64,000 nt of DNA from the NCBI GenBank assembly GCA_016806645.1, contig JACSYO010001818.1:879001-943000 (forward strand), in the 5' to 3' direction. The notes beneath the pieces are model-generated. The model was not told the DNA's origin, did no database searches, and worked only from the letters and a program-made list of their open reading frames with translations. Within the stretch, counting starts at the first letter, position 1, and every line of letters starts with the position of its first letter. The translations under genes were made by a program, and so were the position numbers. This stretch comes from Ophiodon elongatus (taxonomy: Eukaryota > Chordata > Actinopteri > Perciformes > Hexagrammidae). Positions 24,621-36,625 of the stretch are shown here, piece after piece.

Positions 24621-27600
24621 GCTAAGTGTAAACAGTCTGATCTGCTTGGAAACCACTCAAGGGCCCATGTGCATTCGGTTTAAAAAGTACCAGTGTTTAC
24701 ACAGCGCAGTGCTCCTGGAACTGCTTTCAGCTGAGAGTGAGGCCACACGGGGTCCGATGGCTCAATCCCAGGCTCGAGATTGCGCCTTTTTGTTTGCACA
24801 CAGCGTGTGTGTGTATCAGCAGCCTTATTAGGGCCATTCTGGTGGTGTGTAAAGGGATTAAGGGGCACAATCTTAGGGGATACCAAAGAGGCTTGACAGT
24901 ATCTGATTTGCTGAGAAACACGGGATTACAGATTCAAACCTTGCCCCCCCCCGACCCCTACCCACGGCCCCCCACCACCCCCCCCATTCCGCAGTGACAG
25001 ATGCTCGTTTTTGGATGAGGCAGAAAAAAGGAAATAAAACGCAGAATATAGAAGAACGATGCCGAGCTCCATCTGCCGCGAAGCGTTCACATGTTTGATT
25101 GTTGTGTCAGCGGTCCCACTGGAAGTTGTTAAAACATCAACTTTGCATCCCCCTTCAAACACTCCAAGGCTCAGTCCTCCCGCGCGCTGTTGCAAACGAG
25201 CGCATGTGGAGTCTGAGCAACCGGCAGCCACATAGGCAGAGACGGACTCCATCCAATGACGGCCGTCACTCTAAAGACTAAAGCAAAAAAACCAATGCGC
25301 ATTGCTGTTATTACATCAGAAATGAAAGGAGATTACTCGCTCGCCATCCTCAGCGTGCGTGTCACAGTATCTCAGTCTAACTGAACAGATGCCTTGTGAA
25401 CTCGTAGCGCAGGTTTTTCAAAGCCAATCCCATCTTCACTTACAGATTAGATAAAAAGAAAGAGAAAGAGAGAAAAGAAAAAAAAAAAGCTTTTGCCTTC
25501 CACTACATCTCATGTAACTCACTTTAGTGTCGGAGGAACACCGAGTCTTCTTATCAGCGTTCGGCTGAAAAACACCTGCTTTGGAATAATCAAATTACGC
25601 TGCGAGGAGTCCACCTTAAGAGAGAGAGAGAGAGAAAAGAGGAGCCGGACCATGTGAGTACACAGAGGCGACAGTGTGCAGGGAATGAGCATTCAGGGCA
25701 CGCAGCCACCGACCACTCAGGTATTAGAGCGGCATTTGAGGGGATAAACGGAGAGACACGCGATATACTCGCGGTATATCAAGTGACGACAGTGACACGG
25801 CCGGGCTGAAAAGATATTCAGCGACAGAGTGGAGTGGGAGAAAAGCTTTTTTTTTTCCTAGTCGACCCTAAACTGTTTGCATTGGAAACAATGTCAGCTC
25901 GTTGCTATTCGCTGACTGAGCAAATGTTGGGACACGTTCAGTGCTGCCCCTTGAAAACTTCCAACGCAAGATCAGGACGCCGCCCCCCATCGCGTGGATC
26001 ATATTGATACATCAGACCCCCCCTTGTTTCATTTATTTTTATTTATTTTGTTTGCTGGCCAATGAAAATGATTCGAGCATGTGCACATTAACATTAACTA
26101 TAATCACTCTGCAATCAAGTTTGATTAGCATTTTGCAGATTGATGATGCATTTAACCCAAAACACCCAGAGCCAAAAGTAGATATCGCCACTTTGGTGCA
26201 ACAGACGGCGATGCTAGTTTCTTTGGGTCGTAGACGCTCGAACGTCATTCTGTATCGTATCACAGTGAACGGTTCACCGTCACGAGAGTTATTGGTTCAT
26301 GTTTGGGGGTTTTGAAACGCTCACGTAGGACGATAGGAAACCGGATACGGCTAAAAGCGGAATGTGTCGTTGTAGATCACCATCGAGGCCCCACAGATAC
26401 TCACTGATCAGGAAGACTTGAGCGCACGCGTCCGCTGAGCCATCAACGGATCTTTGCGTCCACTGCGCTGCTTTGATCGGGGCGAGCTGTTGATCATGGA
26501 CGGACCGCGAGCCTCTTGGCGTCCAAGCAGAACCACAGCGATCAGTCATCTGGACGCGCCACCTATCTCCACATTTCAACAGCCTTTGGGCTTGAAAAAT
26601 AATCAATACTTGAAATTATTTGGAGTCTCCAGCCTCTCTTTACCTTTGGCTCTCTCCAATCTCCGCCCCGCCCCACACACACACACACACACACACACAC
26701 CACACTTGGTGGAACCATTTTGACATCATTCCGCTTTAAATTAGGTGTGTCCGAGTGTGCGTGTGTGGATCTATGAGTGTGCACGTGTGTGTGTGTTTGA
26801 GCATTACAGCGTGTCCGACTGTGTGCCTTTCTGGAGCACTATAAGATGCAATAAGCCAACTGTCAGAAACTGGCCTGCACAGTTTAAAGCATCTGAATGC
26901 TAATCAGAAAGTGGATCTGGTTTGTTCCGTCTGCACTCTCAAGGCCAATCTCAGATGGAATTATTCTACTTGTATGAACGTGCTCGTGTCTCCGCCACCA
27001 ATTCCACGCCCCCCGCCCTCCACAGCGGGCAAATGCTCTGCCGAGACCCCCGCAGACCTTTAAGACACGGGGCTCTCCCGGGCTCTCTCACAATCATCAG
27101 CAAGAGTCCTAAACATCTCAAATTAAAGTCGTACAGTGATGAATGACTCTCAGTCTCCGGGAGATATTGTGCACGCTTCAGCTCTGAGCGATGGGCGACT
27201 CCACTTCACTCCTGCTTCGCAATTATTTATATAGATTTGTCTCTGTTCGTTTGGCAGCTTTTTTGGACACGGCGTTCCTTCCTCTCCGTGGTAAAATAAT
27301 TAATAAAGCAAATGCTCTGTGGAGGGAAAACCTCACAGATTTCTGCAGCCTACTGATGCTTTCTTCTTCTTTCTTTTTTTCTGGAAAGCAAACAAATACA
27401 CCCTTCCCTGTGGTATACGCGTGCTGTTTGAAGTAGTGGGTGAAAATAGAAGTGGGAAGGATGCAGTTACCTGAAGGCACCGTTTTCGAGGACACGTCTG
27501 CTTTGCCCCTGTGATCACATGAAACGGGGGTGGGGGCTCGGCGCGGCGTGCTACGGCATGCGAGTTTGAACATTGATTCTCGCTCGTATCCGAGCACCGC

Positions 27601-28751
27601 TGTGGCTTATCTTAGAACGGCCACATTTGGAGGGGTCAAGGAAAAAATCCCAACTCCATTGATATAATTAAGCTGCTTTTCTTGGCCATTCCGCTTGAAT
27701 GCATTATCATACGCGACCAACTCCTTTGAAGATATTTTGAGGAAAGTTAAAAAGTGAGGTCAGCCCATTGTCTCTCCTTTTGTCAGAATACTGTATTCAT
27801 GAACTTTCTCTTCATACGCGTTTGCTGAGATGTCTTAAAAAGAAGGAAAAAAAGCCAAACGAGACGCTCGGGGGACATTTGTGACTTTTGAATACATTTA
27901 TACTACATCTTTGAGAAATCCACCACACATTCTCAGCCAACGGTGGGCAGGAGCGGTTGTGGTCATAAAGATCTCCGGAGGCGCAAGTGGATGATGGAGG
28001 ATGCTTCTTTGCCCATGCCTTTGCTCTATTTACTGTTCATAAAGTTGTTCATTGTTGCGTCTCCATATTTGCGAGCACTGCATAACAGGTTTTTCATTGC
28101 TTGCCAGCAGCAGAAAGACAAGGCAATTAGTGGGTTATATATGTAACACCCCCCTCGCCCCCCACACACACCCTCCCCTCGTCCTCCACCCTCACTTTGC
28201 ATTTGTGATGAAATGCTTTCCATCTGACACCTTTTAATCACAAGGATCCGTCTAAACAATAAACAGTCATCTCTGCCCGGCCCTCAACTCGAGAACCTTA
28301 AACACAACCTCCTCGGCCCCCAATGGCAACTTGGGAAAGATTTCCTGTCACACAGGTGAATGACTATTAGTTTACTGACCCTAGAGGTAGAGGGAGATTG
28401 TAATGATTTCTAGAGAGGGTGCCAGGGGGCCTTTCATTATAGGGACTGAGCAACGCTGTAGCACTCCTGCAGTAAAGCGTGAGGTAGAAATAGATATGGA
28501 ACGCACAATTCTGGTGAATTGATTAAATCTTGCTTACGACTCCAAGGCTATCAGCATACTTCTTTTTCACTTTTTTTTTTCCTTTTAAAGATAATTGCTT
28601 TGAGACATCAATACAATGCATACATGTTTATTTCCCCTTGAGTTGGGGTGAAAAAGAGAGAACTGGAAGTCCTTTGTTTAAATCAGTTAATTTCTGTTGT
28701 TATGATAAAAACGTACCGCTGAGATGCAGTACGATTCATGGATGTGGGTGT
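24621..28751. other. Proximal part of putative cdh12 intron 1
   Basis: The first 1-2 kb keeps a raised CpG level. C-rich runs at 24943-24985 could fold as i-motif or G-quadruplex on the opposite strand. A GA-rich stretch at 25620-25652 ends at a donor-like accat|gtgagtac (25653/25654), a possible alternative first exon. A (CA)n array lies at 26673-26705. No coding exon is recognised. Confidence 0.5.
26673..26705. repeat. (CA)n microsatellite
   Basis: About 16 CA units preceded by cgccccgcccc. Confidence 0.93.
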
Positions 28752-28870
28752 TAGGGCTGCAACGACTACTTTGATTGTCAATTCATCTGTTTAGTCTCGA
28801 AGAAACGAAGGTGGCATCTTAACGTTGGTAGTTTTGACCAACCAACATTAAAAGTTACATTGTTTGTTTG
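28752..28870 (+). repeat. Solo end of a 'tagggctgcaac' hAT-like MITE
   Basis: The sequence tagggctgcaacgactactt followed by gattgtcaattcatctg matches the terminal region of the MITE family seen complete at 36349-36617. No opposite end is found nearby, so only one end survives. The right boundary is approximate. Confidence 0.5.
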
Positions 28871-31497
28871 TTTTTGCTTGAAAAATGACATGGTCATTAT
28901 TTTCATTAAACCCAACAATGATACTGACATAGGAAGGTAAGGTTTAACAAAACACCACATTGTAACATTGCAGTAGTACTCCAAATATTCTGCCTGTGAT
29001 CGGGTTGTAATGGTATACCTGTACCACGGTGTGCCGCGGTATTAACAATGATGGATATTATATGTTGTGCATTTGCTTCTCTACAGTATTGAATAGAAAA
29101 TTGACACAAGGGAGTGTGTGTGGGAGTTAAAGGTACAGACAGTCTGTCACACACCTTACGTAAATGTTAATCATAGCACATTATTAAAAAAAAACTAATA
29201 TTATAATTAAAATCAATTGGTTGTGTTGAGCCCATGTAAGAAATCCCAAGCTTGTAGCCTACATTTAGCGACAGCTTTTTCCTTTTCCCCTCTTTTCAAG
29301 AAGCCTCTGAAATTAATTCTATCCCATACTGTACGACACATCAAATTTTCACTTTTATTCATCCACGTCAGGACCCATCTTCATTTCATTAAAAGAAAAT
29401 GTGCTCCTTAAATCACATCGTTTTGCAGTGCGGCAGACACCATCATCCTGTGAAGTACCTCTCACAAAGTATAACATTTCACATTTTGCTTAACACGCTT
29501 GAGCAAGTTACCCTTCTCAGCATATAGATTACTTCAAATGCAACCGGAGCATCATACGTATTGTTTGTTTTCCATCTGTTCAGTAAACCTATCACAGTTT
29601 CTTACACCGAATGCATGAATCATTTCAGTCTTTCATACCGTGGTGCATAGAAGGTAACCTCTTTTCTCTGAAGTCATTTGAAGAGGAAGGAAAACTCCAC
29701 GAAACTACAGTTGTGACTACAAGCCAGCAGAACAAAGATAGGACACACGTTGGGAAACTGCTCCATATGTTCCACGATATCCGAGGTGTAATTCAAAGTC
29801 TGTGCGCGTAGAACGGCCTGCTGAAGTTTAATTTAAAATATTTACCCACGGAAGTCGCTTCCTCTGGTATCACTTACTCTAATCGTTATCATGGCAGAGA
29901 GGAAAATTACATCATAACTTACTGGAGTAGAATAGAGGCAGAGCTAGCACAGCAGCAGCAGCAGCAGCGGTTTGATGTGGGAGGATGGCGGCTGACTGCA
30001 AAAACCCAGTTGCACTTCACCACAAAATATCCACCGGCTGATTTGTATCGTTGTTATCATGTTCCGAGTATATGGTTAGCCCGCCAGTCATGTTACCCGC
30101 TGCTGATACGATGGAGGTCCCCCTGTGTGACCACAGAGGCCTTAAAGTCTGTTAAACATGCCTCGGGACTTCATTGTCTTGATTGATTGATTGATTGATG
30201 ATTCAACCCTACTGAACTATGTCTTTTTTTTCTCTTTACAAAAGCCGTAATGTAACACGAGCATCTTTCAGCCACAGACAGCAAAGAGATTTTGCTGATG
30301 ATGTGGCAGTGTAGACCAACAGTTTTTTTTTTTTTTTTATGATAGGAGGGATGGATGTTACACCTTTTTTTCCGAAGTGGAAATTTCCTCATTCACCCGG
30401 TGACAGACGACGGATTGGAGCAATAGACACACGGACATGCGGTAATGCAGCGCAACTTCACATTAATCTGCAAGGAAGAAACGAGACGTTTGAAAACCAA
30501 TCAAAAACGAACCAATCTGAACTGTGACTCCGAACTGTGGTCTTAGATGAGAGCGTAAGGACAAAGAAACACTTCCCTCTGTATCCATTCATGCTTATCT
30601 TCCAACAAATGCCTCAGTGGAAAATGTCATTGAGGAGATAGGGGGGGACATTGCCATCTGTTTCTTAGTTCCCTATTCAGAACAGTCCAAATTTAACATG
30701 AAATTACCCCCCTCCTCTGCACCTAAATCATTGTGACTTCTAAGGACATCTTTTTGTGTACAGGCGCTTTTCCTCAACAGCTTACCATTTCAAATGGGGG
30801 TCGGCCCATATGCCTTATATAAAGCATGGACCTGGGGAGTGATAAAGCATTACACTCCAACCATTAAATAGAATAAGAAATCATCTTGACAGACCCTAGA
30901 TCTTGGCCTGGGTGAGTCTTCTTATGAGCGAGACTTCCTCAAGGTCAGCGTGATCGTACTTTCCCCACTGTGTGCGATGCCTATGATGAATAGGATACAG
31001 TGCAAGTGGGGAGGGGGCGTGGGGGGGAGTGAGGGCTGGAGGAGGGGATGGAAGGTGGTGTGTTGTGTGGTGAAGATTTAGGGGGGTTAATATATTGTGT
31101 TTACCTGTTAGGAGAGGCCGCGAGAGAGTATCGTGTTCCTCAGCGGCGACGAAGATTAAAGAGCCAACAAGAGCCGGGTGCCTTTTCAATTGTTAATGTC
31201 ACAAAGTTTCAGAAGAAGACATTAATCTGTGGCTATTACAAAAAGAAAATCAAACAAGGCCAAAAAGGTTAGTCAACTTCCCTCAAGCCGAGGTAGGCTC
31301 AGCTTGAGGGTTCACTCATTCATGAAGAAACTTTTAAAACGAAAGTTACACGAAAGCTTTAAGTTAAAAAAAGTATCACAATGAGGGGACCTGCTGTAAA
31401 AGTACTGGCTTGAATACTACAGACTGCATATTGGTGACACAATCAAGGCAGTTCATCCCTAAACATAGTGTTCCAATAGAAAGTCTACGTAGAGATG
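28871..31497. other. Putative cdh12 intron 1, no gene
   Basis: It contains a short (CAG)n run at 29949-29968, a (GATT)4 run at about 30181-30199 and a T-run at 30321-30337. A segment at 29006-29045 (ggtatacctgtaccacggtg, then gccgcggtattaac) resembles a fragment of another fish repeat with 'accgtggtat' ends, but is too short to name. A 9-bp stem lies at 31280-31310. Confidence 0.5.
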
Positions 31498-32035
31498 GTC
31501 ATATGTAGAGATGCCCCATTCACGATTTTGACACATACAGATTGCCACTGATTAGCCATATCAGCCGATACATGGCCAATTCTGATTTTGTTGTTGTTGA
31601 TGCTGTTTATTTGTCTTGTTAAAGCAGTTGGTATCCAAGGCAAACTAACTTTTTTCACCACCTCCAACAATTGTAAATGTTATACTTTTTCATTGGCACT
31701 GTCACCCATGTTGGTTATTTGCAAAAGAAGACACAAGTGAAAAGGTGAGGCAATAACTTATTGCAGTTTTATTAAAAAAATTGCTTTGATTAAAAAAAAT
31801 AAACTACATCGTGGAATTAGTAGTTTATATTGTTAGCTTGAATTCAAACCGTTCAGATTTCCCTCTCTAATATCTATTTCATATTGCTGTGAAAAACTTC
31901 TCCCTTCAAACGACTGGATTTATTTAAGTTTCTTGCCAAAAACGACATTTTAGGAGATTACTTTTGAACAAATGATAACATTATAAGCATCACTTGTTTA
32001 CTGAATATCAGCCAATCGGCATCCCTAGTCATACG
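31498..32035. mobile_element. hAT-like MITE, 522 bp, with TIRs and 8-bp target duplication
   Basis: The element is 31506-32027. Its left end is tagagatgccccattcacga, and the reverse complement of its right end is tagggatgccgattggctga, an imperfect terminal inverted repeat of the TAGGGATGCCGAT type. It is flanked by gtcatatg (31498-31505) and gtcatacg (32028-32035), an 8-bp target duplication with one mismatch, as hAT transposases make. The inside is AT-rich with no transposase, so it depended on an autonomous relative. The TIR mismatches and the mutated duplication show that it is old. Confidence 0.82.
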
Positions 32036-32809
32036 GCAAAGTATAATGCAATCTACACTTAGCCTATCCAGCACAGTGCAATGGGCTCTGGTTATTTTTT
32101 TCAGTGCTGTTTTGGGGGTTACCTTGAGAGTCTATTTTTTCTCACTTGAAAGTGAGCTGAGTGCCAACACTGGGCAATCCAAAATAAAGTATTGCCAAAA
32201 TGTTACATTACGAGAGGGCAGCCTTACTATGGAGGGCACAAATGTGTTTCGAGTGTGTTTCAGAGAAAATAAAAAGGAGAGGACCGCATTTGAAAAAGAG
32301 AGGATTGGAATCGAGAGTCTGGATTTTGACAATCAAATGCTTTGGTCAGTGCAACAGACAGATGGAAATGTGGCAAAAGTATCAAACAGTCTTTCTTGCC
32401 ACGTACAAAAAGAAAACTGGCTGGCGTAACTGGTTTCAGGTCCCCGGTATGGAACTTCACAAGGCCAAAAAATGGAGAGCACAAAATATGCTACGAATCA
32501 GTTTGAGTCAAGACAAGACCGCCTGAAAAAGTGTGTCTCGTTCCGCCTCCAAGCAAACTCATTGGTGGTGTGAAAGCAAATCAACCCACCACTGGATTTT
32601 ATGAAATAAGCTATGTGATTTTAGCATAATTTCGAAAAATAAACTACTAATAAATACATCTGCTGATTGTGAAATCTGTTCAGGAAGCGTCCTTTTTGCA
32701 TAACAGTACGCCAGTGCAGGTATTTTCCCTGATTAATGGGTCAAAAGCTGTTAATACTGCTGTGCTTTTCTCCGACTGTGTACTTTGTCAGTCCATTAAC
32801 TCACTGCAA
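32036..32809. other. Putative cdh12 intron 1, no gene
   Basis: The plus-strand frames at 32046-32429 and 32200-32526 overlap in two frames and show no domain. They may be worn transposon sequence, since this segment lies between two hAT-type pieces. Confidence 0.45.
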
Positions 32810-33049
32810 TGTTGCCACATCGGTAACTTCAGGAAAAAAGCAAGGTTTGTTAGCTATACTGTGTTGTCTTCGAAGTGTTGTTGCTTTTATTCGTGTGGAT
32901 GCATGCAAGTTGGCAAAGCTGGAGAGGAAACAAAGAAGAAAAAAAAAAACACTGGTGGAATTGCTCCTGCTTTTGATTTTGAAGGTCGACATTAAAAGTT
33001 GATTTCAATTGATTTTTTTTTCTCAGAATCCGAATCGTGACACCCCTAC
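32810..33049 (+). repeat. hAT-like element terminus, copy 2
   Basis: The end gaatccgaatcgtgacaccccta closes a segment that contains ttgccacatcggtaacttca, ctgtgttgtcttcg and gatttcaattgattt. The same order of blocks is found on the minus strand at 9628-9870. The reverse complement of the end (taggggtgtcacgattcgg) is a hAT-type terminus. The opposite end is not seen. Sequence similarity between the copies is patchy, so the family is old. Confidence 0.5.
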
Positions 33050-34392
33050 TAATAATGCTTTTAATCAGTTATAGATAAGTAACGTGTATAGTATAAATCA
33101 GAAGTGGTTTGTAAAAGGTCAGTGTGAATTATGGGTGATGTCCATGCATTAAACAGCGTCAATAAGTGTAAATGGGTGCTGGATGTTGTTGTCACCGGAC
33201 ACATTTATCGGTTTTTCGTAGTTCTAAATACTATGAAAATGGACGCAGGATCACAGGAGTGGCCATTGTTCTAACTAAATTTCCACAGGTTCGTATTGAC
33301 TGTTGTTCATGTGAGCAGAACCAGGAGTCAGAGGAAGGCTCGGGGCTCTGTATTTGACAGCTGTGACCTAGCCTGCTGAGTTTTACTGATGAGCACGGGT
33401 CCTCTGACTTCATTGTGCAGAGCATAAACAACAATGTGCCCAGTCACCCTTGTGCAAGCAAGGACTCCGCCGGCCCAGTTTCTGATTGTCTACACAATCC
33501 ACTGGACTGACACATCTATCACATTTCTTATATGGAGCCATGAATCACTCGGGCTATGTCTTGGGAAAACGTCTTAACTTGAAATTGGATGAGTTTTGGA
33601 TTCAATAACTTTCTGTGACATAACCTGTGTGGTGTTATTAAAAATGTATAAAGGGGCCATTCATTTCTTACTTGAATTACCAGTTCGTGTGGGAGGTTTG
33701 ATCCAAAATGAACTGAGCACCTGCGGTAACTTGCACCTGAGTAAGCACTCATGAAAGTAAGGTGTTGGATTTCAGATCTAAAAAAACAAATCCTGGTTTT
33801 GGTAAAAAGCTAACAAACCTGCGCTACGCTGTTCCCACAGACTCTCGTTTGTGATTAGAAAAGTAAAAACCTCTTTGCTGTGAGGCTTTTGGCTGTAAAC
33901 TTCTGCAACAGGAAGTTGCCCTCCCCAAAAAGTTTAGCATCCAAAACCCAAAATGTCTCTGAAAAAAAGCATTGCCTCTTTTGGGGTTGGACGAACACAT
34001 TGGCTATCGGCAGATGGGGGGGGGGGGATTTTGGATTTGACTGACTCTCCTACCCCTTGTGGTCAGTTGTAGAATTTTATGTCGCCCCTCCCCTCTTTGT
34101 CGTTATGCCGGACTCTTCTGCACTAGCCATCAACATGCATTCTGTCATGTGGCACATTTACTCTTAATCCATAATCCATTCACTGTAACCCCCCCCCCCT
34201 CCACCCCCCACACTGTAAACTGCTCTTCCAACAGGCATAAGTAAAATCATCACAGGAATGATTTATTCTTTTAACTTCTCTCCCGCTGAAAAAAAAAAAC
34301 ATTTTGCTTCCAAGAAATAGAACTAGAACACACTGCGGATGTTTTTGAGTGGTGATTACGTCTCCACATGTTAATGCATGTGACAGCGTGGC

Positions 34393-34416
34393 ATTTGTAC
34401 ATTTAAATGTACAAAT
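34393..34416. repeat. Perfect 24-bp AT-rich palindrome
   Basis: The half-site atttgtacattt is followed directly by its exact reverse complement with no spacer. Confidence 0.95.
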
Positions 34417-35675
34417 CATGCGTGACAACTGTATGAAAGAGATTTAGAAAAAAAATGGCAAACAACTGGGACATGTGACTCATTGGAGAAACACATGGAT
34501 GGTCTGTTATCTTATCATATGAGCATGAGTTACATAATTAACAGTTGCTCTGGGGAAATCATAGTTTGAGGCTTGAAGCGCTGGAAGAAAAGAAGCAGCG
34601 TCGTGTCGTCACAGACAGATGATGTCTCACAGCAGCTGCTCATCAAGCCTTAATCAATTTTTGGCCCCCTCACTTTAGAAAATCCTCACAAAGATTCTTT
34701 TTTTCACTCATCAGCCGACTCATTAGCATTTCAACGTGAACATTTGCAGAATACACACAGACTGTTATACTTGATTTATTTTCCAGGATTGTATGGATGC
34801 AATTTCTAGTCATTAATAACCACAATTCCAACCATGTACATGTATTAATACACTATTCCACAGTGAATCCAACGTAATGCGTTTAAAATACTAGATTATA
34901 AAAATGACTCACATCAAATATTCTTCTTCTTTCATCTACAGGGATTGAAGTCAGAGTAATGCAATCAATATTAGCCCACTTGAAACGAAAGATGGAAAGG
35001 ACTTTAACCTATTTCATCACAGCATCACACTACCTGCGCATATTTTACGACCTACAATAAGGAAAAGAAAAGGAAAAAATAAACACTTAGGCTAGTTTTT
35101 ATACTCACTTCAACTCACAGAATTATGGATAAACAACTTCTATTTATTTTCTGGGGATAATTTCCCTCTTTTCAAGGAATTCGCGTTAACCTGCTCCAGT
35201 TTAAATACACGGCAATCGCTTTTTCAAAGTTTTCTTGCAAACTGGAACTGAATAATGTAGAGGAGGAAAAAAGATGCGGTATGTGAAGTTATTCATAAGC
35301 CTTTTATAGCCATTGTCAGCATTAGACTCCATCTATTCAATATTTCAATACAGCTTGCAAAGAATAAAGTACAAATGGAAATAGAGCGAGTGAGAAAGCT
35401 CCTCTCTGTGGGACTTTTAGGGCCAATATTGTTACCACAACGACCAAAGATATTGCATACTATCTAGAATACAGAATAAGCCTTTCTAAAACTCAGCCGG
35501 TGTTTCCATCCCCAAAAATAATAAAGGCATTTCTAAAAATATCTTGCCATCTCAAATTCAGATGTCAATATTGTTGATTGTTAAAAACAGTTGTTTCTAT
35601 TGTCAGAAATCTCTGCAATTTAATGAAATTTTTTTAAAACAGTAGGCGTCACTTCTTCTTAACTTAACAGTGAAA

Positions 35676-35678
<3 letters not shown>

Positions 35679-35713
<35 letters not shown>
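35679..35713. repeat. (AC)n microsatellite
   Basis: About 17 uninterrupted AC units. Frames across it make Thr-His or Cys-Val runs. Confidence 0.95.
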
Positions 35714-35715
<2 letters not shown>

Positions 35716-36340
35716 CAATGACAAACAGAGCTTTCGACCACAGAGGAAACAAAGTGGTGCAGACAGGCCATCAGCCAAATGAAGCGGTTGCATTCATGAG
35801 CTGGCAAAACTGTAACTCCTGTTCTCTTTACTTTTCCACTTGGAGAGTGAGACATGCTCCACCCCTTAACCCCCCCCCCCCCCCTCCCCCCCCCCGATTG
35901 TGTATGCTGTACCAGTACGCACCATTGACCCAGCGAGACACAGCCATTGCAGAAAGGACTAATTCTTAATCTAGGATATTGCTTTCTCATTATGGCCTCT
36001 CTCCCTCCGGCCACTAGCGTGATAACTGTTTGATTAAGGCAGTTATGTCGCTTGGGAGCCGGAAAGAGCCCACCTTTTAATATTACCTGGCTGACTGATT
36101 ATAGCGGAACTGCTTGAGGCTAACGATGTTGAACTGTGATGCTTGATTAGGATTGCGGACGGGCCACTCTGTGACAACGCAGCCTTCAGAATTCACAAAG
36201 ATGAATCAATAAACAATGCTAATACATTTTGCAACACACCGCAAACTGGATCTCACTGCCTATTCATTATTAATGGTGACCTCTCAGATGTCCATCTGTC
36301 TTATTTGTTTAATTCCAACAGGCTATGGAGGCATCACTGT

Positions 36341-36625
36341 ATGCAAGAAAGAGCTGCAATGACTAATCATGACTAGCAAATGAATCGCTGGCTATTTTGA
36401 TAATCGATTAATGAGTTGAGTAATTGTTTTTAAGAAGAAAAAAAAAAAGGCTGAATCCGCTCATGTAAGCTTCTTAAATGTGAATATTTTCTAGTTCTGT
36501 TTACTCCTCTGTGACCGATAATCTCTGAGTCGTGTGACATTTGATACCGAACAAGTAATCGATTAATGGAGACAACAATCGGCAGATTAATCAAAGTAAG
36601 CGTCAGTTGCAGCCCGAGTGCAAGA
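36341..36625. mobile_element. Short hAT-like MITE, 269 bp, with TIRs and 8-bp target duplication
   Basis: The element is 36349-36617. The left end reads aagagctgcaatgactaat, and the reverse complement of the right end reads tcgggctgcaactgacgctt, both derived from TAGGGCTGCAACTAACGATT. Both halves carry taatcgattaat, so the element is close to palindromic. The flanks are atgcaaga (36341-36348) and gtgcaaga (36618-36625), an 8-bp duplication with one mismatch. The centre (gtgaatattttctagttctg, then tttactcctctgtgac) matches a very abundant teleost MITE as I remember it. There is no coding capacity. Confidence 0.85.

Larger units (their letters stand above)
33050..36340. other. Putative cdh12 intron 1, no gene
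   Basis: It holds a perfect 24-bp palindrome (34393-34416), G- and C-runs at 34017-34028 and 34190-34209, an (AC)n array at 35679-35713, and a C-tract at 35870-35895. No coding exon is recognised. Confidence 0.5.

Noticed and set aside
24757..24800. tRNA-like words (gatggctca, ggctcgagattgcgcc)
   Set aside because: They do not form a cloverleaf, and there is no matching A box, B box spacing or acceptor stem.
35870..35895. C-tract as a telomeric or structural signal
   Set aside because: It is a simple homopolymer with one T interruption. Several such C or G runs occur in the window, and none shows an ordered motif.
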